This document shows, one piece after another, positions 6,517-14,543 of a stretch of 17,118 nucleotides of DNA. Location: contig CACZRW010000026.1 of NCBI GenBank assembly GCA_902783675.1, positions 1 to 17,118 on the forward strand. Direction: 5' to 3'. Position 1 is the stretch's first letter; every line of letters starts with the position of its first letter. The notes under the pieces were generated by a model. The model did not search any database. It saw nothing but the letters and a program-made list of their open reading frames with translations, and was not told the DNA's origin. Position numbers and translations under genes: made by a program. Source of the stretch: an uncultured Pseudomonadota bacterium (GTDB taxonomy: Bacteria > Pseudomonadota > Alphaproteobacteria > CACZRW01).

Positions 6517-8358
6517 ATGAGAAGATTACTTTTGTTGCTGTTTGTCGCCTTTTTGGTTGTTCCTTATAGTGCTAAAGCCGATGTCGCGGAACTTATAAGT
6601 GAGGGCAAAATATCCGCAATCAAAAACATAAATGAAAAAGATGCGAACGGGTGGACGCCTTTGATGCTGGCGGTGTATCAGAATGCTCCCGCGAAAATCG
6701 TTAAAGACATTATTAAAAGGGGTGCGAGAGTCGGGGATAAGGAAATTAAAGGCTGGTCGGCGTTAATGCTGGCGGCGCGCTACAATACCAATCCCGATGT
6801 CATTACCGTTTTGACGAAGGCGGGCGCCGATATTAATGATAAAGACAAAACCGGCGCAACCGTTCTTATGATTGCTTTGGAGCACAACAAAAATCCCGAA
6901 GTTGCGGCGGCTTTGGTTAAGGCAGGTGCCGATGTTAACGCCAAGCGGTTTAACGGCGGGACGCCTCTTATAACCGCGATTAAGCATTCCAAAAATCCCG
7001 AGCTCGCGGCTATGCTTATAAGACACGGAGCAAAGGTTAACGAGGCGGACAGTATGGGGCAAACGCCTTTAAGCGTGGCGGTCGAGGAAAACGATAATCC
7101 TTTGGTGACCGAGCTTTTGCTTGCTCGCGGGGCTGATGTTAATTTTTCTCCCGAAGGCGGCTATCCTCCCATATTCGGAGCGGCAATGAAAGCTAAGCGC
7201 CCCGAGATTATAAATATGCTGGTGCAAAGCGGTGCGGATATTAAGAAAGTCGCACAGAACGGTATGACGGTTTTAGATGCCGCAGCGGCGACTAACCCTA
7301 ATCCCCATGTCATAAATGCGCTTATCAAAAGCGGGCTTAAGGCCGATGGTGAAGGAAGAAAAGGTGCGTATTTGCCTTTGGTCTTGGCGGCGGAGAGGAA
7401 TGAAAATCCCGAAGTGATAAAAGTGCTTTTGGCAGCGGGTGCTAATCCCAATAAGGCAAACAGCGCTCTTGTTACGCCTATGATTGCAGCGGCAGGGAAT
7501 AAGGAAGTCGGAGTGGTGCGTGCCTTGATAAAAGCGGGAGCAAATGCAAATTATCGCGCGCTTAAAGGTGTGACGCCTTTGATATTTGCGGCAGAAAAAA
7601 ATCCTAATCCCGAGGTGATAAAAGCCCTTATAAACGCAGGGTCCAATGTTAATGATAAAGATGAGTCAGGCGTTACGCCGCTTTTGGCCGCCGCGGCTAA
7701 TAATCCCAGTGTTGATGTGTTAAGGACGCTAATCGTAAACGGTGCGGATATGGACGATCGCGATGATAATCTACTCACGCCCTTAATGGTGGCGGCGGGG
7801 CAGAACAGCAATCCCGAAATAATCAAGGTTTTGATGCTGGAAGGGGCTGATGCTAACGCCAAAGACATAAAGGGAAGAACGCCTTTGATGTATGCCGCGA
7901 CCAAAAATCAAAATCCCGCGATTATAGATATTTTAATCAGAAGCGGGGCGAGGGTTGATGCCGAGGCGGAGAAGGGCGTTACTCCTTTGATGTATGCGGC
8001 GACGCAAAATCCCAGCGCCGAAGTTATAAAAGAGCTTATCAAAAACGGTGCCGATGTTAATGCAAAAGGACCTATGGGAATGACGATTTTAATGCTTGCC
8101 GTTATGCAGAATCCCAGTGTGCCGGCCATAAATGCGCTTATTGAGGCAGGGGCTGATGTAAATGCCAAAGGTCCGCAGGGGACTACTCCGCTTATGTGTG
8201 CGGTGATAAAAACCGGCAATCCCAAAATTGTTGAGCTGCTAATTGCCAAGGGCGCGGATATAAAAGCAGTGAGCGCGGCAGGTGAGACTATACCCGACCT
8301 TGCCGGTAAAAATCCCAGGCTCTACGGAACGCCCGCGTATAAAATGCTATTGAAATAA
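6517..8358 (+). CDS. Exported ankyrin-repeat protein (16 units)
   Basis: A 613-residue protein with a clear Sec signal peptide: MRR, a Leu-rich core, and a probable cleavage after AKA (residue 21). The mature part is likely periplasmic or released. Residues 44-587 are sixteen gap-free 34-residue ankyrin units of the form .G.TPLM.AA..N.NPEVI..LI..GADVN.K., plus a partial unit at the C-terminus (588-613). The usual 33-residue unit is extended by one residue, with N.NPEV in place of the common GH.EVV turn. There is no membrane anchor and no catalytic domain. AGGGAG six bases before the ATG is a good ribosome binding site. The gene diverges from the glycolipid operon and precedes psd by 107 bp. 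Ankyrin arrays bind proteins; the partner is unknown, and both an effector and a periplasmic scaffold are possible. Confidence 0.93.
   Translation: MRRLLLLLFVAFLVVPYSAKADVAELISEGKISAIKNINEKDANGWTPLMLAVYQNAPAKIVKDIIKRGARVGDKEIKGWSALMLAARYNTNPDVITVLTKAGADINDKDKTGATVLMIALEHNKNPEVAAALVKAGADVNAKRFNGGTPLITAIKHSKNPELAAMLIRHGAKVNEADSMGQTPLSVAVEENDNPLVTELLLARGADVNFSPEGGYPPIFGAAMKAKRPEIINMLVQSGADIKKVAQNGMTVLDAAAATNPNPHVINALIKSGLKADGEGRKGAYLPLVLAAERNENPEVIKVLLAAGANPNKANSALVTPMIAAAGNKEVGVVRALIKAGANANYRALKGVTPLIFAAEKNPNPEVIKALINAGSNVNDKDESGVTPLLAAAANNPSVDVLRTLIVNGADMDDRDDNLLTPLMVAAGQNSNPEIIKVLMLEGADANAKDIKGRTPLMYAATKNQNPAIIDILIRSGARVDAEAEKGVTPLMYAATQNPSAEVIKELIKNGADVNAKGPMGMTILMLAVMQNPSVPAINALIEAGADVNAKGPQGTTPLMCAVIKTGNPKIVELLIAKGADIKAVSAAGETIPDLAGKNPRLYGTPAYKMLLK
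6646..8277 (+). repeat. Sixteen 102-bp ankyrin-coding repeats
   Basis: The segment encodes residues 44-587 of the ankyrin protein: 1632 bp, exactly 16 x 102 bp without indels. Protein similarity between units is strong, with AATCCCGA- or AATCCCAG-type stretches recurring at the turn of many units. DNA divergence between units is greater than in the 117-bp array at the left end, suggesting an older array. Confidence 0.8.
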
Positions 8359-8465
8359 GAATGTGCGAGGGCGATATTTTGTTTGCGTCTTTTGCACAAG
8401 AGTAATAACCTTAGCGGGTAAAGTTTTGCGACCGGATTTGGGTTTAATTTTTTAGGGAGAAAAAT

Positions 8466-9209
8466 ATGAATAAAGAAGCGCAAAAAAAAGAGGAACCTTG
8501 CGATAGAAAAGTTAAGCTTTCGTGGCAAAGGTTTTTGTTGCCGAATATCCATATGGACGGGTGGAAGTTCGTGGGAATCGCCTCGGGTATTGCCTTTGTG
8601 CTGTGTTTCTTTTCCGATGTGCTCGGCTTTATGGGACTTTTGGCGGCCGTGTTCGTGTATTTCTTCTTTCGTGATCCCGAAAGAGTTACACCCGTCGGGG
8701 ATAGCCTTATTGTTGCTCCTGCCGATGGGACGGTTAACAGTATTGTAAAAATCGTGCCTCCTGCCGAAATGGATATAGGAAAAGAGCCTGTTTACAGAAT
8801 CAGCATTTTCCTTTCGCTTTTTAATGTGCATATAAATCGCGTGCCGGCGACGGGCAAGATTACAAAACAGGTCTATGTTGCAGGTAAGTTCCTTAATGCT
8901 TCTTTGGATAAGGCAAGCGCCGAAAACGAACGTAACCTTGTGTCAATGAAGACTACTTACGGAAATAATAATCTCGGCTTTGTGCAAATCGCCGGACTTA
9001 TCGCAAGGAGAATCCTTGGCGATTTAACGGTGGGGCAAGATGTCAAAAGCGGGCAGAAGTTCGGCCTTATGCGCTTCGGCAGCCGAATGGATGTCTATTT
9101 GCCCGAAGGGGTGGAGCCCATGGTTGATTGTGGGCAGGAAACTATCGGCGGTGAAACCGTAATCGCTGATATGAGTGTGAAAATCGGACGTAAAGGAGTT
9201 GTTCGTTAA
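8466..9209 (+). CDS. psd: Phosphatidylserine decarboxylase, short form
   Basis: Makes phosphatidylethanolamine by decarboxylating phosphatidylserine at the inner membrane, using a pyruvoyl group formed by self-cleavage. The 247-residue length fits the short form common in alphaproteobacteria. An N-terminal hydrophobic segment (about 33-68) precedes the catalytic core. IVAPADGTV (82-90) holds the family Asp (Asp87), LFNVHINRVP (118-127) holds His122, and the self-cleavage site is Gly205-Ser206 in MRFGSRMD, replacing the LGST of the long form. Cleavage would give a small C-terminal alpha chain of 42 residues. The ATG follows TTAGGGAGA. Its stop overlaps the start of pssA by one base (TAATG), so the two consecutive pathway enzymes are coupled. 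Confidence 0.95.
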   Translation: MNKEAQKKEEPCDRKVKLSWQRFLLPNIHMDGWKFVGIASGIAFVLCFFSDVLGFMGLLAAVFVYFFFRDPERVTPVGDSLIVAPADGTVNSIVKIVPPAEMDIGKEPVYRISIFLSLFNVHINRVPATGKITKQVYVAGKFLNASLDKASAENERNLVSMKTTYGNNNLGFVQIAGLIARRILGDLTVGQDVKSGQKFGLMRFGSRMDVYLPEGVEPMVDCGQETIGGETVIADMSVKIGRKGVVR

Positions 9210-10018
9210 TGGTAAGAAAAAGAAAAACTATGCCCAAAGTTTCCAGCGTTGTGGAAGCTTCAATAAGTGCGAAAGATAAGATAAAGGGCTTTTTGTCGTT
9301 TACGACCATGATACCTAATCTGGTCACTTTGTTGGCGCTTTCGTGCGGCGTGTCCGCAATGCGCTGGGCCGTTATGGGAAAGTGGGACTTTGCCGCTTTG
9401 TTCATCATATTGGCGGCGGTGTTCGACGGGCTTGACGGGCGCATTGCAAGAATGCTTGACGCTACTTCCAAGTTCGGGGCCGAGCTTGATTCTCTTTCCG
9501 ATTTCGTAAGCTTCGGGGTGGCGCCCGCGTTCGTGATGTATATGTGGTCGCTGTCCGTGTTCCCTAAAATAGGCTGGATGTTGGCGCTTTTACTGTCGAT
9601 TTGCTGTGCGCTCAGATTGGCTCGCTTTAATACGATGTTAGAGGAAGAGCCGAGGGCGCACTACTGGGATTATTTCTTTGTAGGTTTGCCCGCACCGGGC
9701 GGTGCTATGGTCGCAATCGCGCCTTTGATGCTGTATCTTGATACCGGAAACGACTTTTTCAATACTCCGTGGCTCGTGGGGATGTTCGTCTTTGTTGCGG
9801 CGGTTCTTATGGCGAGCAGAGTGCCGACAATATGCGTGAAGAAAGTTAAAATCAGAGCAAAAGATGCACCGTTCTTTTTGGTCTTGGTAGCCGTTTACTT
9901 GGGTTTCTTGCTCACGCAATTCTGGCTGGTCATGAGCGTTACGACAATCGTCTATCTGGCCATCGTTCCTTTCGGCTTGCTTTTGTTTTACAAGATGAAA
10001 AAGAAGTATGAGGAATAG
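9209..10018 (+). CDS. pssA: CDP-diacylglycerol-serine O-phosphatidyltransferase
   Basis: Forms phosphatidylserine from CDP-diacylglycerol and serine, the step before Psd. The 269-residue membrane protein carries a perfect CDP-alcohol phosphotransferase signature: Asp73-x2-Asp76-Gly77-x2-Ala80-Arg81-x8-Gly90-x3-Asp94-x3-Asp98, following a helix with MIPNLVTLLALSCG. Six or more further hydrophobic segments follow and the protein ends in a basic tail. This membrane-type PssA is the one usually paired with short-form Psd. An AAAGGAG lies about 10 bases before the ATG at 9209; a second in-frame ATG (Met8) lacks a better site. It overlaps psd by one base, and gcvH follows after 53 bp on the same strand. 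Confidence 0.95.
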   Translation: MVRKRKTMPKVSSVVEASISAKDKIKGFLSFTTMIPNLVTLLALSCGVSAMRWAVMGKWDFAALFIILAAVFDGLDGRIARMLDATSKFGAELDSLSDFVSFGVAPAFVMYMWSLSVFPKIGWMLALLLSICCALRLARFNTMLEEEPRAHYWDYFFVGLPAPGGAMVAIAPLMLYLDTGNDFFNTPWLVGMFVFVAAVLMASRVPTICVKKVKIRAKDAPFFLVLVAVYLGFLLTQFWLVMSVTTIVYLAIVPFGLLLFYKMKKKYEE

Positions 10019-10071
10019 CGATTCATTCACTTATTTTCCTTATCTTTTAGCCTTCTTACAAGCGGGGAAAA

Positions 10072-10443
10072 ATGGAAAGAAGATACACAAAATCGCATAG
10101 TTGGATTGAGGTAGATGGCGATGTTGCCACGGTCGGCATTACCGACTATGCCCAAAGTGAGCTTGGCGATGTCGCTTTTGTAGAGCTACCCGTTGTCGGT
10201 GGGGCTCTTAACAAGGGAGAGCGGTTTGCAGTCGTCGAGTCGGTCAAGACTGCGAGCGAGGTGTATGCTCCGCTGTCGGGGACGGTGGTGGAGCTTAATG
10301 CCGATTTGGAAAAGACCCCAAGCCTTGTTAATACCGACGCCGAGGGCAAGGGCTGGTTCATCAAGATGACTTCTGCCGACTTTGATGAGCTCGCTTCTTT
10401 CATGAGCAAAGACGAGTATGAAGCATATTTAAAAGGCGTGTAG
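10072..10443 (+). CDS. gcvH: Glycine cleavage system H protein
   Basis: The lipoyl carrier of the glycine cleavage system, which shuttles the aminomethyl group from the P to the T protein. The 123-residue length is normal. Family hallmarks are H-S-W-I at the start (SHSWIEVDGD), GITDYAQSELGDV.FVELP (22-40) and the lipoylation motif VVESVKTASEVYAP, with the modified lysine at residue 59. The C-terminus GKGWFIKM....ELASFMSKDEYEAYL is typical. GGGGA upstream of the ATG is a plausible ribosome binding site. No gcvP or gcvT is in the window, so they lie elsewhere or are absent; a stand-alone GcvH can also serve lipoate transfer. It may be read through from psd-pssA (53-bp gap, no hairpin seen there). 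Confidence 0.95.
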   Translation: MERRYTKSHSWIEVDGDVATVGITDYAQSELGDVAFVELPVVGGALNKGERFAVVESVKTASEVYAPLSGTVVELNADLEKTPSLVNTDAEGKGWFIKMTSADFDELASFMSKDEYEAYLKGV

Positions 10444-10460
10444 TAGTAAAAGGCGTGTAG
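10430..10460. repeat. 14-bp direct repeat across the gcvH stop codon
   Basis: TAAAAGGCGTGTAG occurs at 10430-10443, where it contains the last codons and stop of gcvH, and again at 10447-10460 just behind it, an offset of 17 bp. It looks like a small tandem duplication. It does not alter the GcvH reading frame. The 38 bp between gcvH and the convergent gene at 10482 contain no hairpin I could find. Confidence 0.8.
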
Positions 10461-10481
10461 GTAGCTTCCTTTGGCTTTGGC

Positions 10482-10904
10482 TTAAATGTTGCGTATGTCC
10501 GCAAGGCGGAGGCGCTTGCACAAAGACGGAATAAGCGCCCTTGCGATGTCCGGGTGCTCGTTTATCAGGTTGTAAAGGTCGTCTTTGGTAAGGCGGAACA
10601 TTAGCGTGTCGTCAATTGCCGAGATGGTAAGGTCAATGGGCGCGGGATCAAAGGCGTAAACTTCGCCGAAGGTGCCGCCTTTTCTTATGTCCTTTATCGT
10701 CTTACCTTCTTTGGAAAAACGCACTGCGCCTTGGACCACGATGTAAAGCGAGTCTAAAACCTCTCCCGCCTTTACAATGTCCGAGCCCAAAATCGCCGTC
10801 ACATCACTGCTTTGCTCAACAATGTCGCTAAGCACCGATTCGGGTATGTTCTCAAACAGAGGAACGGTCTTTAGGAATAAAACTTTTTCAAATGTAAGGC
10901 GCAT
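10482..10904 (-). CDS. Small cyclic-nucleotide-binding-fold protein
   Basis: A 140-residue single-domain protein with the cNMP-binding (Crp/cap) beta-barrel fold: LKTVPLFENIPESVLSDIV at the start, GEVLDSLYIVVQGAVRFS (47-64), the phosphate-binding cassette around GGTFGEVYAFDPAPIDLTISAID (76-98), and a C-terminal helix ending in KRLRLADI. There is no DNA-binding domain. The cassette keeps Phe79-Gly80-Glu81, but the arginine that normally grips the cyclic phosphate appears replaced by Ile90 (PAPIDL), so cAMP/cGMP binding may be lost. An excellent AAGGAGA precedes the ATG, 18 bp after the HEAT-transporter gene. Related transporter-HEAT proteins can carry such a domain in one chain, so this is probably its detached regulatory module. 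It is the last gene of the minus-strand operon. Confidence 0.85.
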   Translation of the reverse strand: MRLTFEKVLFLKTVPLFENIPESVLSDIVEQSSDVTAILGSDIVKAGEVLDSLYIVVQGAVRFSKEGKTIKDIRKGGTFGEVYAFDPAPIDLTISAIDDTLMFRLTKDDLYNLINEHPDIARALIPSLCKRLRLADIRNI

Positions 10905-10922
10905 ATCTTTTTCTCCTTAAAA

Positions 10923-13613
10923 TTAATCCAGAATAAAACGCGCAAGTCCGGCTACACTTTTGCAATCGTCCTTTAGGTAGTCCTTGGCAAGTTCTTTCAT
11001 GCGAGCACTTCCGAGCGTGCGGCTCAATGCCCAAAGTGCAGTCTCTTTAACCAGGCAGCTTTTGGTTTCCATAGCGCCGAGCAGTGTCGCTTCCAGATTC
11101 AAGTTCTTGGAATTGCCGACAAGGTAAAGCGCGGCGGCCTCGGTCCATTCGTGCAGGTTTGTCGGCGCGAAAGTGATAATGTCGGCAAGCCTTTGCTCAA
11201 AAGGTAAAGAGGGAAGCTTTTCCAGCTTAGGTGTGGCATTTAAGCCGAGTTTAGCCGACAAGTCGTCGCCGGCTTCCAAAATGATTTTTAACAGGCGGAT
11301 AATCTCATGGCTTTGTTTCTCCTCGCTGGAAAGGGCGGTGGTCAGAATGCCGAGCGCGTCCTTTTGCTCGCCGCTTGGTTTTATCTTGGCGGGAGAAAGG
11401 TCTTTGATACAGACGGAAAGCCAGTGGTTACGCTCCTGCTCCAATTTGAGCGCGGTCTTAAATATTTCAATATTAAGTGGGCGGAAAAGGAAGTCTTTGG
11501 ACGATAAAAGCGTAAGTATTTGTAAGCGGTTCTTGGGCGAGGTGTTGTTCAGCATCTCGGACAAAATGGTCGCGGCAGCGTTACCGCCAATCCTGCCGAT
11601 GAGGTTGATAAGACGCGGCTCCAAAAATGACATTTTCTCATCTTTAAGCGCAGCGGAAAGATAAGGCAGAGCCTTTTGTCCCAGCCCTAAAATCCCTTCG
11701 GCGGCATCCTCGCGAAGTTCGGGAGTGGCAAGCGCGGCAACCATCTTGTCGGCAAGTTTTGTGCTGCCGATTTTACCCGCAGCTATAATGGCGGCTTGTC
11801 TTACCTCAATGTTGCGGTCGTTCAAAAGCGGGATAAGCGGGCGGCAGTAGGCGCTGAGGCGCGCCGAACCCAATATGCCGGCGACTTTTATCTTTCCTTT
11901 TTTGCTTCCTTGGGACAGAAGGCGATTGATACTGCTCGCGCCGATAAATGTTCCCTCCGTGCCGCTTTTTAACAGCCCGATTGTGGCTCCGTCTATCAGA
12001 TCAGGCACTTTTAGATAGGCGGTTACTTTCTTGAAAGTCGGCTCGCCGCCGATGACGCAATAAGTGCGCAGGGCGCGGTTTTTCACTTCCAACGAGTGGT
12101 CGGAGCTTACCATCTTTAACAGTATGGGCAGAGCCAGTGTGGAGCGCATGGCCTCGAGTCTGGATATTGCAAAAAGGCGAACGCGTGCCGACGGGTGGTT
12201 GAGCGCGTAGATAAATGTGCTTTCAATGTCGGCGCCTTGGGAAACTTCTATCGCGCGAAGATAATATATCGTGCTTTCAACATCTTGGTTCATTATTTCT
12301 TTGCCGATGGCTTCCTTTAAAGCGGCATCTTCCAAGAACAAAGTGCCTCCCCACCAATAGCGGTTGCTTAGCGAATTAAAGGCAACCTTTGTATAAAGGC
12401 GGTAAGAAATATAGGCGGAAAGCACGATGCCTAATGCAACTATAAGCAAGATTGCGGTGAGCTCGTTTGTTTCATGGTGCGCTTCCAGCCACAAAAGCAG
12501 TAAGCCGGCAAGAAAGATGCTCAAAGGTTCAACTATAATGCGGCGCACCGCCGAAAGGTGCCTACCTAGGCTGGGCAGGAGCGGAACGGCAAAAAACTTC
12601 GCCGTGGGCGTCATTATCATCTTGTAGAAAATGTTCTTGCCCATGCGCGAGAAGGTCAAAAGCCAAAGCGAGCCGATAAGGCAACCTGCGGCCGCCATAA
12701 AGAAAAAGAACGGCAGCGTCAGTGCGGTGAACTTTAGCCCCCTCAGCCACTTATACTGGCGGAAAGCGGCGATGGTGATGAACAGTAACATGCCCACAAA
12801 AACATGATATAAGGCGAAAAATGCCGTCATATCCGCGAGCCATGCACCGCAGTAGGCGTAAACGCTTTTGTAAAAGACATATTCTATCAAATAGCCGCCC
12901 ATGACGAACAATGCCATCATAAGGAAGAAGGTGAAAACCAGCCAAAGTTGCAGGGGCGAGTTCTTTATCCCTTCAACCGTGTGAGTTGAGGATTCTCCTT
13001 TGTTCCTGTCCATTTTCTGCGCCAGTGAGTAAAGCATCGAGCCGGCGATTAAAAGCAGCACCGAGCTTATAAATACAAGGCTTATCGGGGTTATAAAGTA
13101 AACCAGTATCGTGACGGCAAGTCCGCTGGTCACCAGCGCTACCGCTTCGGTGAATAAAATGGCGGCAAAACGCCACGAGCGCCAGTCGTATTGGCAGAAC
13201 TTTAACGCTATTAACAGAAAGGTGATTTCGCTTAGCAAAACGCAAACGCTTTTCCAAATCATAAGTCCCCAGGTCGCAAAGACCGTGTAACCGCTGATAT
13301 ACAAAAGATACAGCAGAAAAGTTATCGCGGCTAAGCCCATTATGGTTATGCCCGCGGCAATGTTGGGCAGCTTTTTTATGCGGATAAAGTGAACTGCCGC
13401 GAAAATCGTGAACAGTCCCGTAAGCATAAAGACATAAGGCAGGCCTTCGGACGAAAACTCGTAAAGGAACAAGGACGAGCCCGCGGTTTCCAGCATAAGC
13501 GCGGCGACGCGGCGAATTAAATCGCAAGAAAATAAAAGCGCTAACAACTTCGCTTCATTAATGTCTAATGAAAGGAAGTCTTTTAAGGTTTTGTTGCCGT
13601 CGGTGTGTAACAC
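10923..13613 (-). CDS. NTT/MFS-like membrane protein fused to HEAT repeats
   Basis: An 896-residue protein in two parts. Residues about 20-407 hold roughly twelve hydrophobic helices. The stretch around 323-360 (RMGKNIFYKMIMTP.AKF....LPSLGRHL) resembles the conserved loop of NTT-type nucleotide transporters, so I place it with NTT/MFS-like proteins, not with certified ATP/ADP exchangers. Residues about 445-896 form a HEAT/Armadillo-type solenoid, clearest in NHPSARVRLFAISRLEAM (472-489) and DRNIEVRQAAIIAAGKIGS. The start is GTG at 13613, preceded by AGGAGAGGGG in the 12-bp gap after ftsY; no nearby ATG has a better site. The separate cNMP-fold gene follows after 18 bp. Substrate is unknown; nucleotides are a possibility, and a non-transport membrane scaffold cannot be excluded. 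Confidence 0.8.
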   Translation of the reverse strand: MLHTDGNKTLKDFLSLDINEAKLLALLFSCDLIRRVAALMLETAGSSLFLYEFSSEGLPYVFMLTGLFTIFAAVHFIRIKKLPNIAAGITIMGLAAITFLLYLLYISGYTVFATWGLMIWKSVCVLLSEITFLLIALKFCQYDWRSWRFAAILFTEAVALVTSGLAVTILVYFITPISLVFISSVLLLIAGSMLYSLAQKMDRNKGESSTHTVEGIKNSPLQLWLVFTFFLMMALFVMGGYLIEYVFYKSVYAYCGAWLADMTAFFALYHVFVGMLLFITIAAFRQYKWLRGLKFTALTLPFFFFMAAAGCLIGSLWLLTFSRMGKNIFYKMIMTPTAKFFAVPLLPSLGRHLSAVRRIIVEPLSIFLAGLLLLWLEAHHETNELTAILLIVALGIVLSAYISYRLYTKVAFNSLSNRYWWGGTLFLEDAALKEAIGKEIMNQDVESTIYYLRAIEVSQGADIESTFIYALNHPSARVRLFAISRLEAMRSTLALPILLKMVSSDHSLEVKNRALRTYCVIGGEPTFKKVTAYLKVPDLIDGATIGLLKSGTEGTFIGASSINRLLSQGSKKGKIKVAGILGSARLSAYCRPLIPLLNDRNIEVRQAAIIAAGKIGSTKLADKMVAALATPELREDAAEGILGLGQKALPYLSAALKDEKMSFLEPRLINLIGRIGGNAAATILSEMLNNTSPKNRLQILTLLSSKDFLFRPLNIEIFKTALKLEQERNHWLSVCIKDLSPAKIKPSGEQKDALGILTTALSSEEKQSHEIIRLLKIILEAGDDLSAKLGLNATPKLEKLPSLPFEQRLADIITFAPTNLHEWTEAAALYLVGNSKNLNLEATLLGAMETKSCLVKETALWALSRTLGSARMKELAKDYLKDDCKSVAGLARFILD

Positions 13614-13625
13614 TTTGCCCCTCTC

Positions 13626-14543
13626 CTACTTTAACCCAACCAGAATATCAGCATAATCCTTTGCGATAAAGGGAAAAATATCATCAATTCCTTCGCCCGC
13701 TGTTATATAGTTTACAGGTATTTTGAAGGTTCTAGCAAGAGATACTATCATTCCGCCCTTTGCCGTGCCGTCAAGTTTGGTCAAAATTATGCCGTTTAAG
13801 TCCAAAATATTTTTGAAAGCATCGACTTGGGAAAGGGCGTTTTGCCCTATGCCCGCGTCTAAAACCAGCAATCTTGCATGAGGAGCGGACGAGTCGATTT
13901 TCTTTATCACTTTGATGATTTTTCCCAATTCAGCCATCAAGTCAGCTTTGTTTTGCAGGCGTCCTGCCGTGTCTATAAGCAAAACATCATCACCGTTTTT
14001 CTTGCTTTGCAAAAAGGCGTCGTAGATGAGGCTGGCGGCGTCCGCGCCCGATTTTCCCGCAAATACCGGTACCGCTACTTTTCTACCCCATTCTTGCAGC
14101 TGCTCAATTGCGGCGGCGCGGAAAGTGTCGCCCGCGACTAAGGAGACTTGCAGTCCTTTTGCTTTGAACAGGGCGGCGAGTTTGCCGATGGAAGTGGTTT
14201 TGCCCGAGCCGTTCACGCCCGCCATTAAAATGACAAAAGGTTTTTTCGCGGGGTCAAGTTCCAAAGGCTTTGCAACTTCGCTTAACGCGTCCGCTATCCT
14301 TGCGCTTAAAAATTGTTTTACTTCGGTGATGGTGACGGACTTGCCGAACTTTTCTTTGCGAAGGTCGGCGATGATTTGATTCGTGGTGGTAACGCCCGTG
14401 TCCGCCATCAACAAAGTTTCTTCAAGCTCTTCCAAGGCAGTATCGTCAAGCTTGCGGTCGGTAAAGGCGTGGGCGAGGTTGTTTGCTATGTTGGCAGAGG
14501 TCTTGTTTAAGCCGCTTTTTAATTTTTCCAAAAATCCAAACAT
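13626..14543 (-). CDS. ftsY: Signal recognition particle receptor FtsY
   Basis: The GTPase receptor that docks SRP-ribosome complexes at the inner membrane for co-translational insertion. The 305-residue protein is essentially the NG core with only a short N-terminal lead (MFGFLEKLKSGL, an amphipathic helix) and no long acidic A domain. Visible motifs are the P-loop GVNGSGKT (109-116), GDTFRAAAIEQLQ.W (138-152), DTAGRL (191-196), the closing-loop stretch VLDAGIGQNALSQV (with AGIG where ATTG is usual) and TKLDGTAKGG (255-264). The start overlaps the stop of mtaB by one base (TGATG). The mtaB-ftsY order is familiar from alphaproteobacteria. The HEAT-transporter gene follows after 12 bp. Confidence 0.97.
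   Translation of the reverse strand: MFGFLEKLKSGLNKTSANIANNLAHAFTDRKLDDTALEELEETLLMADTGVTTTNQIIADLRKEKFGKSVTITEVKQFLSARIADALSEVAKPLELDPAKKPFVILMAGVNGSGKTTSIGKLAALFKAKGLQVSLVAGDTFRAAAIEQLQEWGRKVAVPVFAGKSGADAASLIYDAFLQSKKNGDDVLLIDTAGRLQNKADLMAELGKIIKVIKKIDSSAPHARLLVLDAGIGQNALSQVDAFKNILDLNGIILTKLDGTAKGGMIVSLARTFKIPVNYITAGEGIDDIFPFIAKDYADILVGLK

Noticed and set aside
6763..8249. Several minus-strand open frames of about 70-117 codons opposite the ankyrin gene
   Set aside because: Mirror images of the ankyrin repeats in antisense; low-complexity Ala/Ser/Ile-rich products without start signals.
8361..8398. TGTGC...GCACA inverted repeat after the ankyrin gene
   Set aside because: Five base pairs with a long unpaired loop and no T-tract; not a credible terminator or operator.
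8322..8831. 169-codon minus-strand frame covering the ankyrin-psd gap
   Set aside because: Overlaps the well-supported psd and the end of the ankyrin gene, and the product is His/Lys-rich with no recognisable domain. The 107-bp gap has only the psd ribosome binding site; no convincing promoter or hairpin was found.
10444..10481. Bidirectional terminator between convergent gcvH and the cNMP-fold gene
   Set aside because: No inverted repeat could be found in these 38 bp; only the direct repeat is present.
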